Shown here: one piece after another, positions 47,894 to 59,016 of the stretch
Layout of the letters: each line of letters opens with the position of its first letter
How positions within the stretch are numbered: the stretch's first letter is position 1
Source: Kingdonia uniflora
Lineage: Eukaryota; Streptophyta; Magnoliopsida; Ranunculales; Circaeasteraceae
Length of the DNA: 64,000 nucleotides
Assembly: GCA_014058105.1 (NCBI GenBank)
Contig: JACGCM010000750.1
Span: forward strand, 682,001 to 746,000
Direction: 5' to 3'
Program-made: the position numbers and the translations under genes
Notes under the pieces: model-generated
Told to the model about the DNA's origin: nothing
Databases searched by the model: none
Seen by the model: only the letters and a program-made list of their open reading frames with translations

Positions 47894-48170
47894 TGGTATA
47901 AGTTATGGTCCAATGAGAGGAGTCAAATAGCTTTGGTTAAGTATGGGACCTACACGGGATTTGGGAGCCCACAGAAGATTCCTCCTCACTCCTAGGGATA
48001 CATACTAGAGATTACTTGGTGGAGACTTAATCTCCTAGGCTTATGTTTATGAGAGTTATATATATAGGTTTTGTTCCTGTCATTACAACTTACATCTCAA
48101 TAAAACTCTATATTTACCCTATATTTCTTTTTTCTTTCTCTCTCTATGAATGTTTAGGTGCCTGATAACA
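47894..48170 (+). repeat. Probable 3' LTR of copia element F
   Basis: A PPT-like AAAAGGTGGAG precedes TGGTATAAGTTATGG. Inside are a TATATATAGG box (about 48060) and an AATAAAAC polyadenylation-like motif (about 48100), and the end GCCTGATAACA. No 5' partner is in the window, so boundaries are tentative. Confidence 0.5.
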
Positions 48171-48540
48171 TTATATTATAGTAATAAATCAAATAATTGT
48201 AGAGGCTCATATAAGAGGATGGAAAGTTGTTTTTATTTTTGATTTCTCGGTTTTAGGAGAAGTTTTTTTGTGCAGGCTTTGTAAAAATAGATGATGGGTG
48301 AACTGAGATGGAAGCCTTAGGGTTATAGAGATGGAAAGCTCAGGGTTATTTTCACCAGATTTAATGTATTAAGCTAATGGTAGGGAGGTGCTTAAATTAG
48401 AGTTGGCAAATTATACGTGTAATCTAAAATACAAAAAGTGTAGAAAAGGATTCTCGCTACCATGGCCGAGAAGATCTGGACTCATTACATATTTCAAGAA
48501 TTAAGTCAACAAGAATATAAGCATAGATGAAGATATTATA
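48171..48540. other. No recognisable feature
   Basis: AT-rich sequence between the LTR of F and the first G fragment. Read on both strands; no motif seen. Confidence 0.4.
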
Positions 48541-48830
48541 TGCACAAGATATTATAAGGGAAATACTCGTACTTCTCTACGGCTTCACACATAGATTGAT
48601 GAACGGACATCCACACCTCTTCAGTATCGACCTTGGACTTCTTCATGGCCTCCGCAAGCTCTGTAGCTCTATGACTCTCCATGGCCACCATCTTCTCCTT
48701 AAGTCATGTAGCCACCTCTGACTGAGCGTCCTTCACACCTTATGAGTAGTGCTTAACTTTCCAATAGCAATCGAGGCCTCGAGCTAGTGGAAGGTTTCCT
48801 ACATCGCTCCGCGCAAAATAAAAGGAATTC
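48541..48830 (-). pseudogene. Antisense-gene coiled-coil fragment of element G
   Basis: The minus strand encodes Glu/Ala/Lys-rich helical pieces (HRATELAEAMKKSKVDTEEVW) like the coiled-coil tail of the antisense genes in A, B and C. Frames are broken. Belonging to the same gene as 58060-57080 is inferred from order and strand. Confidence 0.4.
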
Positions 48831-48976
48831 CCTTTTTTGCTAATATTCGATTTCTTGCTGGTCCTTGAAAGATTGTGAAAGAATAGCCAAGTGTGTCATG
48901 CTACCTTTCTAGTGCTGGCCTTTTTTTTTCTTCTTGTTGGATGATAAATACGCTAGGAGCTTTTATTTCCCGGCAA

Positions 48977-49384
48977 GAGCATCTCCAGCAGGGTTTGGGT
49001 TTGGGTTAGGCTTGTCAACTCAAACCCAAGCCTAAAATTTTGGCCTCCCAGCAGCCACAAAATGGGTTGGGTTTGGTGACTTGGCACTGTTAGAGCCAAA
49101 TTGAGTTTGAGGAGCTCAAACATAAAAAATGAGTTTGGCGTACTTTATATTACCGTCACGTTTAAATATTTTTTATTGATTTTTTATTGATGTGTGAGAG
49201 GTGTTGAATAGTTGTACTGACTAAAGAATACCGTGCGGACTAAAGATTACCACCGCGTACTAATATTTTTTTTTAAATTACAACTCACACCCACTGCTGG
49301 AAGGGGCAGAGCTTGAGTTGGGTTTTTATTGGGACAACTTGTCAAGGCCCTCACCCAAACCTAAACTTACTGCTGGAGATGCTC
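48977..49384. mobile_element. MITE 1, PIF/Harbinger-like
   Basis: 408 bp with inverted ends: GAGCATCTCCAGCAG at 48977 and its complement CTGCTGGAGATGCTC ending at 49384, perfect over 15 bp. Flanks CAA (48974-48976) and TAA (49385-49387) fit a 3-bp target duplication with one change. No ORF. Subterminal CAAACCCAAGCCTAA and its complement-like GTTTGGGTTAGG add further symmetry. Confidence 0.85.
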
Positions 49385-49664
49385 TAATTTGGTCTGGTGT
49401 GTTTCGCAGTAGTAATGTCTATAAGAGTGATTTTCAGCAAGTTAGTGCTTCCTACCAGTGGTCCCTTCGCATGTGAAAGGATTTGAATTCACGGCTGATG
49501 TTACTAATAGATTTGCACTGAGAATAGAGTAAAAGACTTTCAATTTCTTCCTAAACTTAGTGGTCCTAGGAAAGTCATGTATATTGGTCTTTAAATCTTG
49601 CTAAATGGCCTTTTTATATAGTGGGATAGGTTTATTTGAGCACCTAGCCATATAAAGTGCCTAA

Positions 49665-50069
49665 GAACATATCTAACAGACCCCCGATAGGAATGCATAT
49701 TAGGATTAATCACTAAGAGTGGCCTCTAACAGTGGACCCAGAATCAAGATTCGAAGCTGGAGCCCTAGTTCAGCGTTCCTAGTACGGTGTGGGGATGGAG
49801 TGTTCCAAAATAGATCTAGGCGCTTAATAATTAAGCGCCCATAATCTTCAATAACTTAGAACCAAGTGTTTAATTTAAAAGTCAGGTGCATTAAGAACTT
49901 CGCTTAAATCACCAAATCATTTATCATTTTAAGCTAGGAGCTTAATAATTAAGTACCTAACACACGTCATTTAGAGCACTTGGAAAATATTGTTGGCCTC
50001 TACACCCCTGCTCCGAATCTAGATCTTAATTATTGCCTGTATTCGGAGCAGTAATTGCTTAAGATGCTC
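49665..50069. mobile_element. MITE 2, PIF/Harbinger-like
   Basis: 405 bp; left end GAACATATCTAACAG, right end complement GAGCATCTTAAGCA, flanked by exact TAA on both sides (49662-49664, 50070-50072). Inside is a perfect 21-bp palindrome GGCGCTTAATAATTAAGCGCC at 49819-49839 and a weaker copy near 49935. No ORF. Confidence 0.7.
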
Positions 50070-50129
50070 TAAAGTCAACACACTTTGCAAGAGAAGAGCA
50101 ACATGCATGGGGAATGGATCTAAGTAATT

Positions 50130-50450
50130 AGATAGATGGCGAGAACAAAGGCCTACTTAGCCAGCTTCTTTGTAGCAAGTTCACGCTCCAGTTGGTGTAG
50201 TTGAACTTTTCAATCAACAAAAATTTGAATGGTTCTTTGGATTATCAAAGGATGCTACAAATAAGAAAGGAATATAAAAAAGATGAACGACAATATTTTA
50301 ACATAAGTAAAAAATAGGGTGAGTACCTCGTCTAGAGATCATGTAAGATAAGCTCAAAGGTCAATCTAAAACCCTTCATCCCTCTTCAAGGAGGAGACGA
50401 TAAACTCCAACTCTGAGAAGTCAAATGGTTTCTTGAAAGCCTTATTGCAC
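50130..50450 (-). pseudogene. Antisense-gene fragment of element G
   Basis: The minus strand reads helical, charged pieces (QLHQLERELATKKLAK near 50200-50150; a second block near 50440-50380). They fit the coiled-coil half of a Tat antisense gene. Highly degraded. Confidence 0.35.
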
Positions 50451-50659
50451 ATGCCATAATACCTGGAGCTGGATAAAGTAGGGGGCATAAAAGCATCAAC
50501 ATCAACTGTTGTACTTTTAAAACTTATAAAGACAATGCAAATGTTTTCATAAAAAATACCTCATATGGGTTTGAACCCTTGACCTCTTGGTCATTTCTTA
50601 AAGCTTCTCTTTATTCACCTCTTTTACTTATGCAAACCATGTGACCCTTAAATACTATA

Positions 50660-51480
50660 TAATAGCCTAAAGCTTAGTTCCACATTATATAGAAAGTTGG
50701 GAATCCACATTCATATAACCTATGGTTTGTATGATATGTATGTACATGTGGTTAAGAGAGAGTGTACATTTGTGTGAGTATGCTGGAGGGCTTTTGTACC
50801 CTTTATATACTTGGACCTCTCTCATGTGGCCCGATGTGCCGGACTAACTTAGGCTCGGGATCAAGCTCAGGCTTGATGGCTATTTGGGCTAACCGTATCT
50901 TTTTACCAAAACCTTCAAGAGTAATTTTTGAACTTTGACTTGACTTGGTCTACTGTTGTACACATTCTCTTTTCAAACGACTAATAGAGACCTGATCCTT
51001 TGGGACTGTTCCCCACGTACTCACGTAAGAGTTGAAAGCTCCAAACGTTGGAGTAAAATGGGGAGATACATTGTAGAGTTGAAGTCTATAAATACCTCCC
51101 TTGCATTCTCTCAAAAAACACGGAACAAATACAATTCTTCTCTCTCTTTCTCTTTCTCATTTTCGAACACAGTTTTACTAAGGCAGAAATTGGTGTACAT
51201 AGTCCTCCTGTACTGGACTACTATATTCTTCCTTGCTCGTTGCATTCTGAGAAGAGACTCGGCTACGAATACCTGTACTTTGGGGTAGATTGAAATACTC
51301 TTTAAGGAAAGTGTGACCCACGTCTGGAGCTATTTTATCCGTTACTATTATTGTTGTATTATTTACCATAATACTATTGTTGCATTGTTGTTGTACTAAT
51401 TTCCAAAGTGCTGCTACTGTGTTGCTGTTGTACTAATTACCAAAGTGTTACTACCGTTCTACACTTCCAGCACCATACCA
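50660..51480 (+). repeat. LTR-like segment (copia-type)
   Basis: It has the layout of a plant copia LTR: an upstream CATGTGGCCCGATGTG zone, a TATA-like CTATAAATACCTCC at about 51085, a CT-rich leader with TCTCTCTCTTTCTC, and a TTGTTGTACTAAT-repeated end (51350-51440). No PBS or second LTR was found and no clear target duplication, so it may be a solo or truncated LTR. Confidence 0.4.
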
Positions 51481-51579
51481 ATATCAGTTCTTCTACTTCT
51501 TGGAATTCTAAGTTGCGATTTTGATTTGGGGAAATCTATATATATCACAGGTTCTTTATATTTTCTACATCAACCTTGA

Positions 51580-52108
51580 CCTACATCAGTCCCATGAGAT
51601 GCATGGATAGTTTTTCCAACATTAAGCCCACCTTGACCTCTTAAAGATCTACCTCGACCACCAAAGGCTTTATCACGACCTAGAGACGCGGGAAGAATAG
51701 TACGGTCCGTCTCATTAGAAATTTTCTTAGCAAAGTATGGACTACCATGGTATGATTCAGTAGGATGGATTTAGTCGAAAGAAGCTTGAGAAGCTTTGCA
51801 GCGTGCAACACTTAAAAACTGTGAGTTGATAAAATCTTTGAGCTGGTGGATCTCAGCGAGGAGGCTCTTTGTTCGGCAGAGTTTATTGCTATTATTCAGT
51901 CATGAAGGAATGCAGTGATAAATAAGGTTTGGATCTGCAAGTAAGAAGCAAGGTCGATCAGTTCAAGAAAGTAATCAAAGGTATTTTAGAGAAAAAATAG
52001 AGTAAAGTTTCATGATAAGTCGATTACCTATGAAGTTAGAGTAGATATATTTGACATGCTTGTCTGAGGGACTTGAGTGATCTTATTTTCCCTTAATTAG
52101 TAGGGGAT
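51580..52108 (-). pseudogene. Possible antisense-gene fragment of element G
   Basis: The minus strand reads KLCRTKSLLAEIHQLKDFIN, FLSVARCKASQASFD and a Gly/Arg-rich GRGRSLRGQGGLNVG. Strand and position agree with G's antisense gene, interrupted by H at 52109. The family is not certain. Confidence 0.3.
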
Positions 52109-52113
52109 AGAGG

Positions 52114-52642
52114 TATTGAGTCACAACCGCAGAAGTCGAAACTCCAACTTCGATTTGGCTAAAAATGAACAAGCAACAATCAAAGAAATGCATAATACAC
52201 AAGTTTAAGGTGGTTTGGCAATTTCCTACATCCACCGTACAAGAGAGAGAGAGATTATTCAATATCCCAAAGTTACAATCACTCAAAACAATTAAAGGTT
52301 TTCTCAAGGATTTCCTCTTAAATTGATTTCACTAAGGGTTGCTCTAAAAGAACCTAAGTCCCCCTTTATATACTAGGGGAGCTATTTACAATCGCTCAGA
52401 TCTTGAGGCAAGTCAAGGGCTCTAAACAAAACAAAAAATTAAAATTTACCGATGTCTGTTCGAGCAGACAAATTGTTTGTTTGAACAGGCCCCTTTTTAT
52501 TTGAACTAAAACAAGGTCTATTCAAACTATTACGGTTCGGGGAGCTCTATTCGAACATAAACACTTTCTGTTCAAACAGACCCAATCTTGTTCGAACGGC
52601 AATAAATCTTGCTCGAATGACCTGTTAAAAAATAGTCCCACA
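52114..52642 (-). repeat. Outer 3' LTR of element H
   Basis: 529 bp; plus-strand start TATTGAGTCACAACCGC and end TAGTCCCACA. It aligns fully with 56542-57074. On the minus strand a TATATAAAGGG box lies near 52368. Directly repeated GTTCGAACAG-type motifs fill its distal part. Confidence 0.9.
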
Positions 52643-53085
52643 ATTTATACAAGTTTAAGGTGGTTCGGCAATTGCCTGCGTCTACAGTATAAGAGAGAGA
52701 GAGAGAGAGAGAGAGAGTTTATTCAAGATCCCAAAGTTACAATCACTCAAAGAAATTAAAGGTTCTCTCAAGGATTTCCTCTCAAATTTATCTCACTAAG
52801 GGTTGCTCTAAAAGATCCTAAGTCCCCACTTATATACTAATATAATTATTTACAATCGCTCAGATCTCGAGGCAAGTTAAGGGTTCCCAACAAAACTCAA
52901 AATTGAGTTTTATCGATGTCTGTTCGAACAGACCCCATTTTATTTAAACAAAAACAAGGTCAATTCGAACTATTAAGGTTCGGGGTACTCTATTCGATCA
53001 GAAACACTTTTTATTCGAGCAGACCAAATCTCGCTCGAACGGCAATAAATCTCGTTCAAAGGACCGGTTAAAAAATAGCCCCACA
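52643..53085 (-). repeat. Inner, truncated copy of the element H LTR
   Basis: 443 bp, homologous to 52193-52642, lacking the first ~79 bp of the LTR. AAGTTTAAGG occurs at 52201 and 52651, a 450-bp step. It abuts the PPT at 53086-53098. A (GA)n tract at 52690-52717 is expanded relative to the other copies. Confidence 0.88.
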
Positions 53086-53098
53086 ATTCTCCACCTCG
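53086..53098 (-). promoter_or_regulatory. Polypurine tract of element H
   Basis: On the minus strand CGAGGTGGAGAAT abuts the inner LTR start TGTGGGGC. Confidence 0.75.
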
Positions 53099-53529
53099 AT
53101 GAAGATTTCCCAAAACCAAGAGAACCGATATCTGAGCCGAACATAGTAACAATCCATGCGACCCAAAACAATCCCTTTCCGCCACCAAATGTCCCCAAAG
53201 GCCCAAGCACATAAACAGCCCAAGGAAACCAACCAAACCAAGCATCCTGAAAAAGGATCAGAAAAAGAACCAAGTGTCCCAAGGAACCAAATCCAAGCCA
53301 AGCGTCCCTAAGGGCCCAATCAAACCAAACGTCTTTAAGGATCAAACCAACCAAATATTTCAAATGACCAAATTGTTCCCAAGGAACCAAATCGACTGTA
53401 CCAAATCAATGGTTGCCTACATACTGCTGTGGATCAAGTCGCCCATAGTTCTCAACAATCCCCGTGAGGGGCCAAATTAATCCACAGGAAAGAGAAACAC
53501 CGTTCCCTTTTCTCTATCTCAATGAATTT

Positions 53530-54236
53530 TTATATCAAGAGTCCATTTGTATCGTTGCCTAGGAGACCTCTTCAAGCCGTACAACTATCTCTTCATCAAT
53601 TGACACACATTTTCATTTTTGATAACAGTAAAACCACTCGGCTGAGTCTTATTAATCTCTTCTTTAACTTCCCATATAAGAACGCCGCCTAAACATTAAG
53701 ATGCTGCAATTCTAATTCAAGTTCACTACCAAAGCCAATAGGATACAAATGGAGAAATGTTTTACCACTGGACTTGCTTTAAAGTGAAACATCATTTTAA
53801 GATCATTGCTTCTTTTTGTAGATCCATTTACCACCCATCGCCCTCTTTTACTTAAGAAACTTTAAAAGTTGCCAAGTTTATGTTTTGTAGAGATAATACA
53901 TCTCTTCCATTATTGCTCCCTCTTAATGTTTAGCGGTAGAAGGAACATCATCTTCAATGACTGGTAGTGCATAGGCTACCATGGCCTTCACCTTTGGAAA
54001 TACCATATCCTTTGTTAGCCATTATGACTTACTCATATTCCTCTTTGGTTTACTAATTGTAATTGACTCCACAGCCAGGGTCTTCTCATGCGTACTACCA
54101 AATGCTCCACCATCGTTTGTGTCTTCACCATTTAGAATATGAACTAATGGCTCATCATCCGTTGTCATACCGGTAGATGATACCCCCTTTAGTACGGAAC
54201 ATTCTGGCCAATGTGAAGATGTTTCAATCCCTACCC
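53530..54236 (-). pseudogene. Truncated reverse transcriptase of element H
   Basis: Pieces read EEMYYLYKT, GKWIYKKKQ, ASPVVKHFSICILLAL, LELELQHLNV and AAFLYGKLKKRL, the N-terminal half of copia RT. The middle has internal deletions. The YVDD loop and the whole RNase H domain are absent: after about 53530 the sequence becomes a TTGGTTTGGTT-rich 3' region (53100-53440). Confidence 0.7.
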
Positions 54237-54237
54237 G

Positions 54238-55364
54238 CTACAAAACCTCGCTGGTCATCTTCTCTGTATACTCAGAGACATGTGACTTCATCATAGAAGT
54301 CTTATCAAAAGTGGCATCCCTGCTAAGAATGATTTTCTGGTCTCTTGTATCCCATAACTTATAGCCTTTCACACCTATCTTCTTACCCAGAAAAATGGCC
54401 TTCCTAGCTCGTGGATCCAACTTACAATCCTTAACATGATAGTATGCCGGACATCAAAATATGCGAAGAATATCATAATCTGCAGTTAGTTCTCCCGACC
54501 AAGAATCTATTGGTGTCTTACCCTCAATTGCAGCCGAAGGCAACCTATTAATAAGGTAGCATGCATATATCAAAGCCTCAGCCCAAAATTCCTTGCTCAA
54601 CCAAGAATTGGACAACATACACTGTACCTTCTTCAACAAAGTATGGTTCATGCGCTCAGTTACACTATTATGTTGCGGCGTCTATCTAATCATAAAGTGT
54701 TGAACTATCCCCTCATCCTAACATACTTGAAAGAATGGATCACTAGTGTACTCCCCACCATTATCCGAACAGAGTACCTTGATCTTTCTGCCAGTCTGAG
54801 TTTCAATCAACTTCTTCCACATCCCTAAAAAATTCTTGGACTTCATCCTTTCTCCTCATGGTATATACCCATACACGCCAAGAAAATTCATCCATAAAAG
54901 ACATAAAAGTAAAATTTCCCCCCAAGCGATGCATTCTTAGAGGGTCCCCAAACATCAGAGTAAACATAATCATGGGTTTCACGAGTACAGTGGATAACAA
55001 TGCAAAACTTTATCCCTGTCTGCTTACTCATAACATAGTGCTCACAAAAATCTAATTTGCACACCTTGACACCTTTTAATTGCCCCTGGTTCACGAGAAC
55101 TCTTAAGGACTTTTCCCCAGCATGCGCCAAACGCATGTGCCATAGCCGAGTATCATCTCTAAAAGTGGTCTCCTCCCTTCCCGCGGTAGCAACCTCACCA
55201 AGAACAGTTGTGCCATCCAGATAGTACAAGTTGTTACTCCTTTTGTGCCCCTTTAATACAACCATGGATCCCTTAAGAACCCTCTTCATACCATTCTCAG
55301 ACACAACCTTGTAGCCTTTCGCTTCAAGTAAACACGTCGAGATAATATTCTTCCTCAACGTCAA
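54238..55364 (-). pseudogene. Integrase of element H
   Basis: GAG-pre-integrase and zinc region: RLWHMRLAHAGEKSLRVL, then KLDFCEHYVMSKQTGIKF (second zinc Cys replaced by Tyr). Core start DYVYSDVWGPSKNASLGGKF, then FSWRVWVYTMRRKDEVQEFF after a frameshift near 54890. Later LLKKVQCMLSNSWLSKEFW, YLINRLPSAAIEGKTP and FLGKKIGVKGYKLWD (54651-54238). Two frameshifts and one or more stops. Confidence 0.85.
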
Positions 55365-55499
55365 AATATACCGAAGCTCATCAATATCTTAAACTAACCC
55401 ATTTTGCAACTTTAGAGGAATGGTACCTATTCCCATGATGCGACAAGAACCATCGTTTCCCATCAGCACCGTTCCACCTTCTAGCTTCATCAAACTAGA

Positions 55500-56445
55500 A
55501 AAAAAAACCCCTTTCGGGACAAATGTGATAAGTAGTACCCGAATCTAAAATCCATACCTCCATTTGCTGTGTCCTGAGCAACATTTATCGAAGAGTTTGA
55601 TTTTTCCCCTTTCTTCTTCTTAAGAAGTGCGGGACATTCATTTTTCTAATTGCCCATTTTTTTACAAAACACACATTGGCCTTTTCCCAATTTGTTGTTA
55701 TTTACACCGCAACCTTTCGACTTCGATCTAAGGTTGTTACCACTCGACTCCTTTTGGTCTGAAAACCTCATTCTAGTCATCAATACCTCGGATGTTGACT
55801 CCTCAGACTCACATTTTCGTTCCTCTGGTACTCATGGTTTACAATCGCCGTAGTCACATCCGAGTATTGCAATAAACTCTTCTCATACGTTATCGTCGTA
55901 AGGAAATGCTCGTACTCTTCAGGAACCGATTTCATGAACAAAAGTATTTTGTCTTCATCGCCAACCATTTCCTCTAGATTAGCCATATCGGCTAATAACT
56001 TTGTGAAATCATTCAAGTATTTTGAGATAAAGACCCCTTGTCTTATTGTGAAGTGATAAAGCTTCATCTTCAAATGGAGTCGATTTTGGATGCTCTTCAT
56101 CAAATACTTCTCCTCTAGAGTCCTTCAAATTTTATTTGTTGAGGCTTTTCTCATTGCAAGGTATTGTATATCTTGAGCAAGACATGAGCTGATTTGACCG
56201 CAAACACTCTTGTTCATCTTCTTCCAAACACTCTCCTCTACCTCATCCAGTTTGTCATCCAACATCTTATCTAAGTCTAGCTGACTTAGCGCATCAATAA
56301 CATTGCATTGCCACATACCGAAGCTATTGGTGCTATTAAATTTCTCAATTTCAATCTTCGCATTGTTGAACATCACCGTTAAATTTCTTTTCTGGGACGA
56401 AGACCTAGATTTAACTACGTCTCCCATTTTTCCCCTAATTTTCAT
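55500..56445 (-). pseudogene. Gag and protease start of element H
   Basis: ATG at 56445; NNAKIEIEKFNSTNSFGMWQ and MLDDKLDEVEESVWKKMNK are the copia gag N-terminus. A frameshift at about 56115 leads to KLYHFTIRQGVFISKYLND and MKSVPEEYEHFLTTITYEK. The zinc knuckle CVFCKKMGN-stop-KNECP (near 55670-55630) has a stop where His should be. The protease motif ILDSGTTYHICPERG remains readable near 55550-55505. Confidence 0.85.
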
Positions 56446-56527
56446 TTACTAACCAAATCCTTAAACTAATTGAAATTGAGAAACCCTAAGTTACCATAAA
56501 TTTGCACACCACCGAGGAACCAACCTC

Positions 56528-56540
56528 GCTCTGACACCCA
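56528..56540 (-). promoter_or_regulatory. Primer-binding site of element H
   Basis: Minus strand TGGGTGTCAGAGCG follows the LTR end CTCAACA. It resembles TGGTATCAGAGC, the complement of initiator tRNA-Met used by copia elements, with changes in the middle. Confidence 0.75.
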
Positions 56541-56541
56541 T

Positions 56542-57074
56542 TGTTGAGCCGCAACAGCGGAAGCCAAAACTCCAATTTTAATTTGGTTAGCAATGAACAA
56601 GCAATAATCAAATAAATACACATTAGACATGTGTTAAGGTGGTTCGGCAATTACCTACATCCACCGTACAAGAGAGAGATAGAGAGTTTATTCAAGATCC
56701 CAAAGTTACAATCACTCAAATCAATTAGAGATTTTCCCAAGGATTTCCTCTCAAATTGATCTCACTAAGGGTTGCTCTAAAAGAACCTAAGCCCCCATTT
56801 ATATACTAGGGGAACTATTTACAATTGCTCAGATCTCGAGGCAAGTCAAGGGTTCCAAACGAAACTCAAAATTGAGTTTTACCGATGTCTGTTCGAATAG
56901 ATAAATTGAATGTTCGAACAAACCCATTTTTATTCGAACAAAAACAAGTCTATTCGAACTATTAAGGTTCCAGGTGCTATATTCGAGCATAAACTCTTTT
57001 TGTTCAAACATACCCAATCTCGTTTGAACGGCAATAAATCTCATTTTAACAACCTGTTTAAAAATAGCCCTACA
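56542..57074 (-). repeat. 5' LTR of element H
   Basis: 533 bp, plus-strand ends TGTTGAGCC and GCCCTACA. Partner of 52114-52642. Confidence 0.92.
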
Positions 57075-57079
57075 AGAGG

Positions 57080-58060
57080 TTCTACGATTTCCCATTCGTC
57101 AGGATGAGAATGAAACTCGTGACATAATTGGCCTTGCCTTGGTGCTTTTGAGGTCCGTCAGAATTATCCCTTCGACCAGCTAAGTAGTACCAATGACATA
57201 ACTTAGGAGAATGCTTGTATGACTTTGGAGTAGGGGTATTCGGTTTACCAGTTTCACCGGTACCTTTTTCGTCACCATGAATATCGTCACCCTTGATCTC
57301 ATGGTTGACTTGCTCTGCTTGTTTAGTCAACCCACCAATGATCGAGGGCTAACTCGGTTATGCTTACTAATTCCATGAGGATAGTGAGCTAGAGAGTTGT
57401 AATCGCCAAGGTCCTTCATCCCTATTCGATCCAACAGTTAAAAATGATCATTAATTCCCATGATGTCATACAAGTCAGGAGAGCGATAAAAGTTACTAAG
57501 TATTTTCTTCACCAAGTTAGGGATGGGAAAATGTATTCCAACATGAAAATGACCAAGGAAGAGGATCACCTTGTGATCTACTAAGTCATGAGCATTAGTA
57601 AAGAGCTTGCAGTCGGGCATATCATTTAAGAACCATATATGTACATCGCCCAAAATATCAAAGTCCTTGTAGATCTCTTTGATTGTCATTTTACAAAAGT
57701 AAGCCTTTGGCCCCTACCACTCCTGAGATTATTTCCACTTGAGAGGCTTCTTGAATTAAAAAGCAACTGGATCAAAAGGGCCTCGTGATCTCTTCGGGGA
57801 TACCCACCTTGAAGCACTAGTACCAACGTCCTTGGCCCCGTTGCTAGAGCCGGTTGGAAGAGGAGGATATGGGGGAAACTCTCGACAACTAGCCATCCGA
57901 CCCCTTAAATACGAGGCATCTTGATCTCCTGAATTTTAGGGACATCAACCAGCTAGTTAGTGTCAGAGTCCAAGTTTTCCTCCTCTTCGTCCATAGTAGC
58001 TGAGTCAACAATAATAGAAGAAATGGAGGCTATTAAGCCAAAAATAGACGACTCACTTGA
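57080..58060 (-). pseudogene. Antisense gene of element G: transposase-like domain
   Basis: Minus strand from about 57990: an acidic start (MDEEEENLDSDTN), then after frame changes an open segment at 57689-57438. It reads MTIKEIYKDFDILGDVHIWF, then VILFLGHFHVGIHFPIPNLV and KKILSNFYRSPDLYDIMG. The HVGIHFPIPNLVKKIL block is the Transposase_28-like signature (compare LEYGLSLPLSNLMKRI in C). The following basic linker reaches 57080, where element H interrupts it. No gag-pol of G is recognisable in the window. Confidence 0.6.
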
Positions 58061-58066
58061 TGAAAC

Positions 58067-59014
58067 TGTTAGGGTTGCGGCCCAAAAGAAGAATAAAAAA
58101 GAAGAAAAAATAATATTTTGTGTTCATGTTCGAACATGAAAAGTTCATGTTTGAAGCTTTTTACATTCAAACATGATGCGTCTGACCTGATTTTGCCTCT
58201 CATGTTCGAACTTGATCGAAAGTTAGGCCTTTTTTGGTCATTCAAAATGCATTCTGATGTATATTTTACGACCAACCTCATAAAAAGTATATTATATAGC
58301 TAGGGCTTTGTTAAGACATAAATTATGTTGTTCAAAGCCTCCATTAGAAAAAAGATCTAGAGAGAGAAAATGGAGACATTTAGAGCATCTCTAACAACAT
58401 GGTATACTGTTACACTTTTCACATAATTTTGCAAAAATTCCTTCCAACAGGAGTATGGTATTCAACATACTCATCCCCATACCCCTCCAAAGTATGCGAA
58501 TCTGGAACTTGGAGAGTGGTATGCGCATACTACTTTTGTGGATCTCCACAACTATTTCTTCTCTTCCTTTCTTTTCTCTCTCTAATAAAAGAATATGTAG
58601 GTCCCAATTTTTAATAAAATTCACCTCTATCTCGTAAAATAACATTGTGGGACCCAATTTTAATATAAAAAGTGAATTTTGAGAGAAATCCATTGGAGTA
58701 AAGTGGTATGCTATTCCGGATACTAGTATCCAAAATTAGAATAGCATACCGTTTCTGTTAGAGATGCTCTTAGAATTTTATTCTTGAAAGATTTCTTGAG
58801 TTTTCTTTCTAGGGAATCTTGCTTGGGATTATTTATAAGAGTAGAGGGAAGGTTGAGAGATATCTGGAGCTTCTTCTTTGGGTTTTAACTTCCATTGAAA
58901 TTATGTGTGCGTTTATTAATTTATAGATTGATTCTTCCAGGTTAAAGGTTGTGATCTTCAAGTTCATGTTATCTCGTGTGTATCCGCGTTTAATTTTTCC
59001 CTAGTTTCTTAGCA
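58067..59014 (+). repeat. 5' LTR of element I
   Basis: Starts TGTTAGGGTTGCGG and ends AGTTTCTTAGCA; about 558 bp once MITE 3 is removed. The distal part matches 59677-59814 (CTCCATTGAAATT and GATCTTCAAGTTC blocks). A TTTATAAGAG TATA-like box lies near 58840. Confidence 0.8.
58383..58769. mobile_element. MITE 3, PIF/Harbinger-like
   Basis: 387 bp; ends GAGCATCTCTAACA and, inverted, GAGCATCTCTAACAG, with exact TTA duplication (58380-58382, 58770-58772). The similarity continues inward (CATGGTATACTGT against ACGGTATGCTATT). Near the right end GGTATGCTATTC and GAATAGCATACC flank the perfect palindrome GGATACTAGTATCC, forming a second hairpin. It sits in the LTR of element I. Confidence 0.92.
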
Positions 59015-59016
59015 AC

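Larger units (their letters stand above)
38260..48170 (+). mobile_element. Element F: degenerate Ty1/copia retrotransposon
   Basis: Gag, protease, integrase, RT and RNase H remnants follow in copia order on the plus strand, then a repeat-rich 3' region and a short LTR-like end. The integrase is before RT, which defines copia. A hAT transposon splits the integrase at 39973-44377. No 5' LTR is visible, so the 5' boundary is approximate. The short (~280 bp) 3' LTR would fit small-LTR copia lineages; exact lineage not assigned. Confidence 0.75.
52114..57074 (-). mobile_element. Element H: minus-strand Ty1/copia retrotransposon with a duplicated 3' LTR
   Basis: 5' LTR 56542-57074 and 3' LTR 52114-52642 (element read right to left). 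Target duplication AGAGG is exact at 52109-52113 and 57075-57079. Interior: PBS, gag, protease, integrase, partial RT; RNase H is missing. A second, 5'-truncated LTR copy (52643-53085) lies next to the 3' LTR. The order integrase before RT marks copia; the GAG-pre-integrase block is like Tnt1/Tork elements. Confidence 0.92.

Noticed and set aside
50555..50585. GGGTTTGAACCC resembling a tRNA/SINE B box
   Set aside because: No A box at the right distance, no poly-A tail and no flanking duplication.
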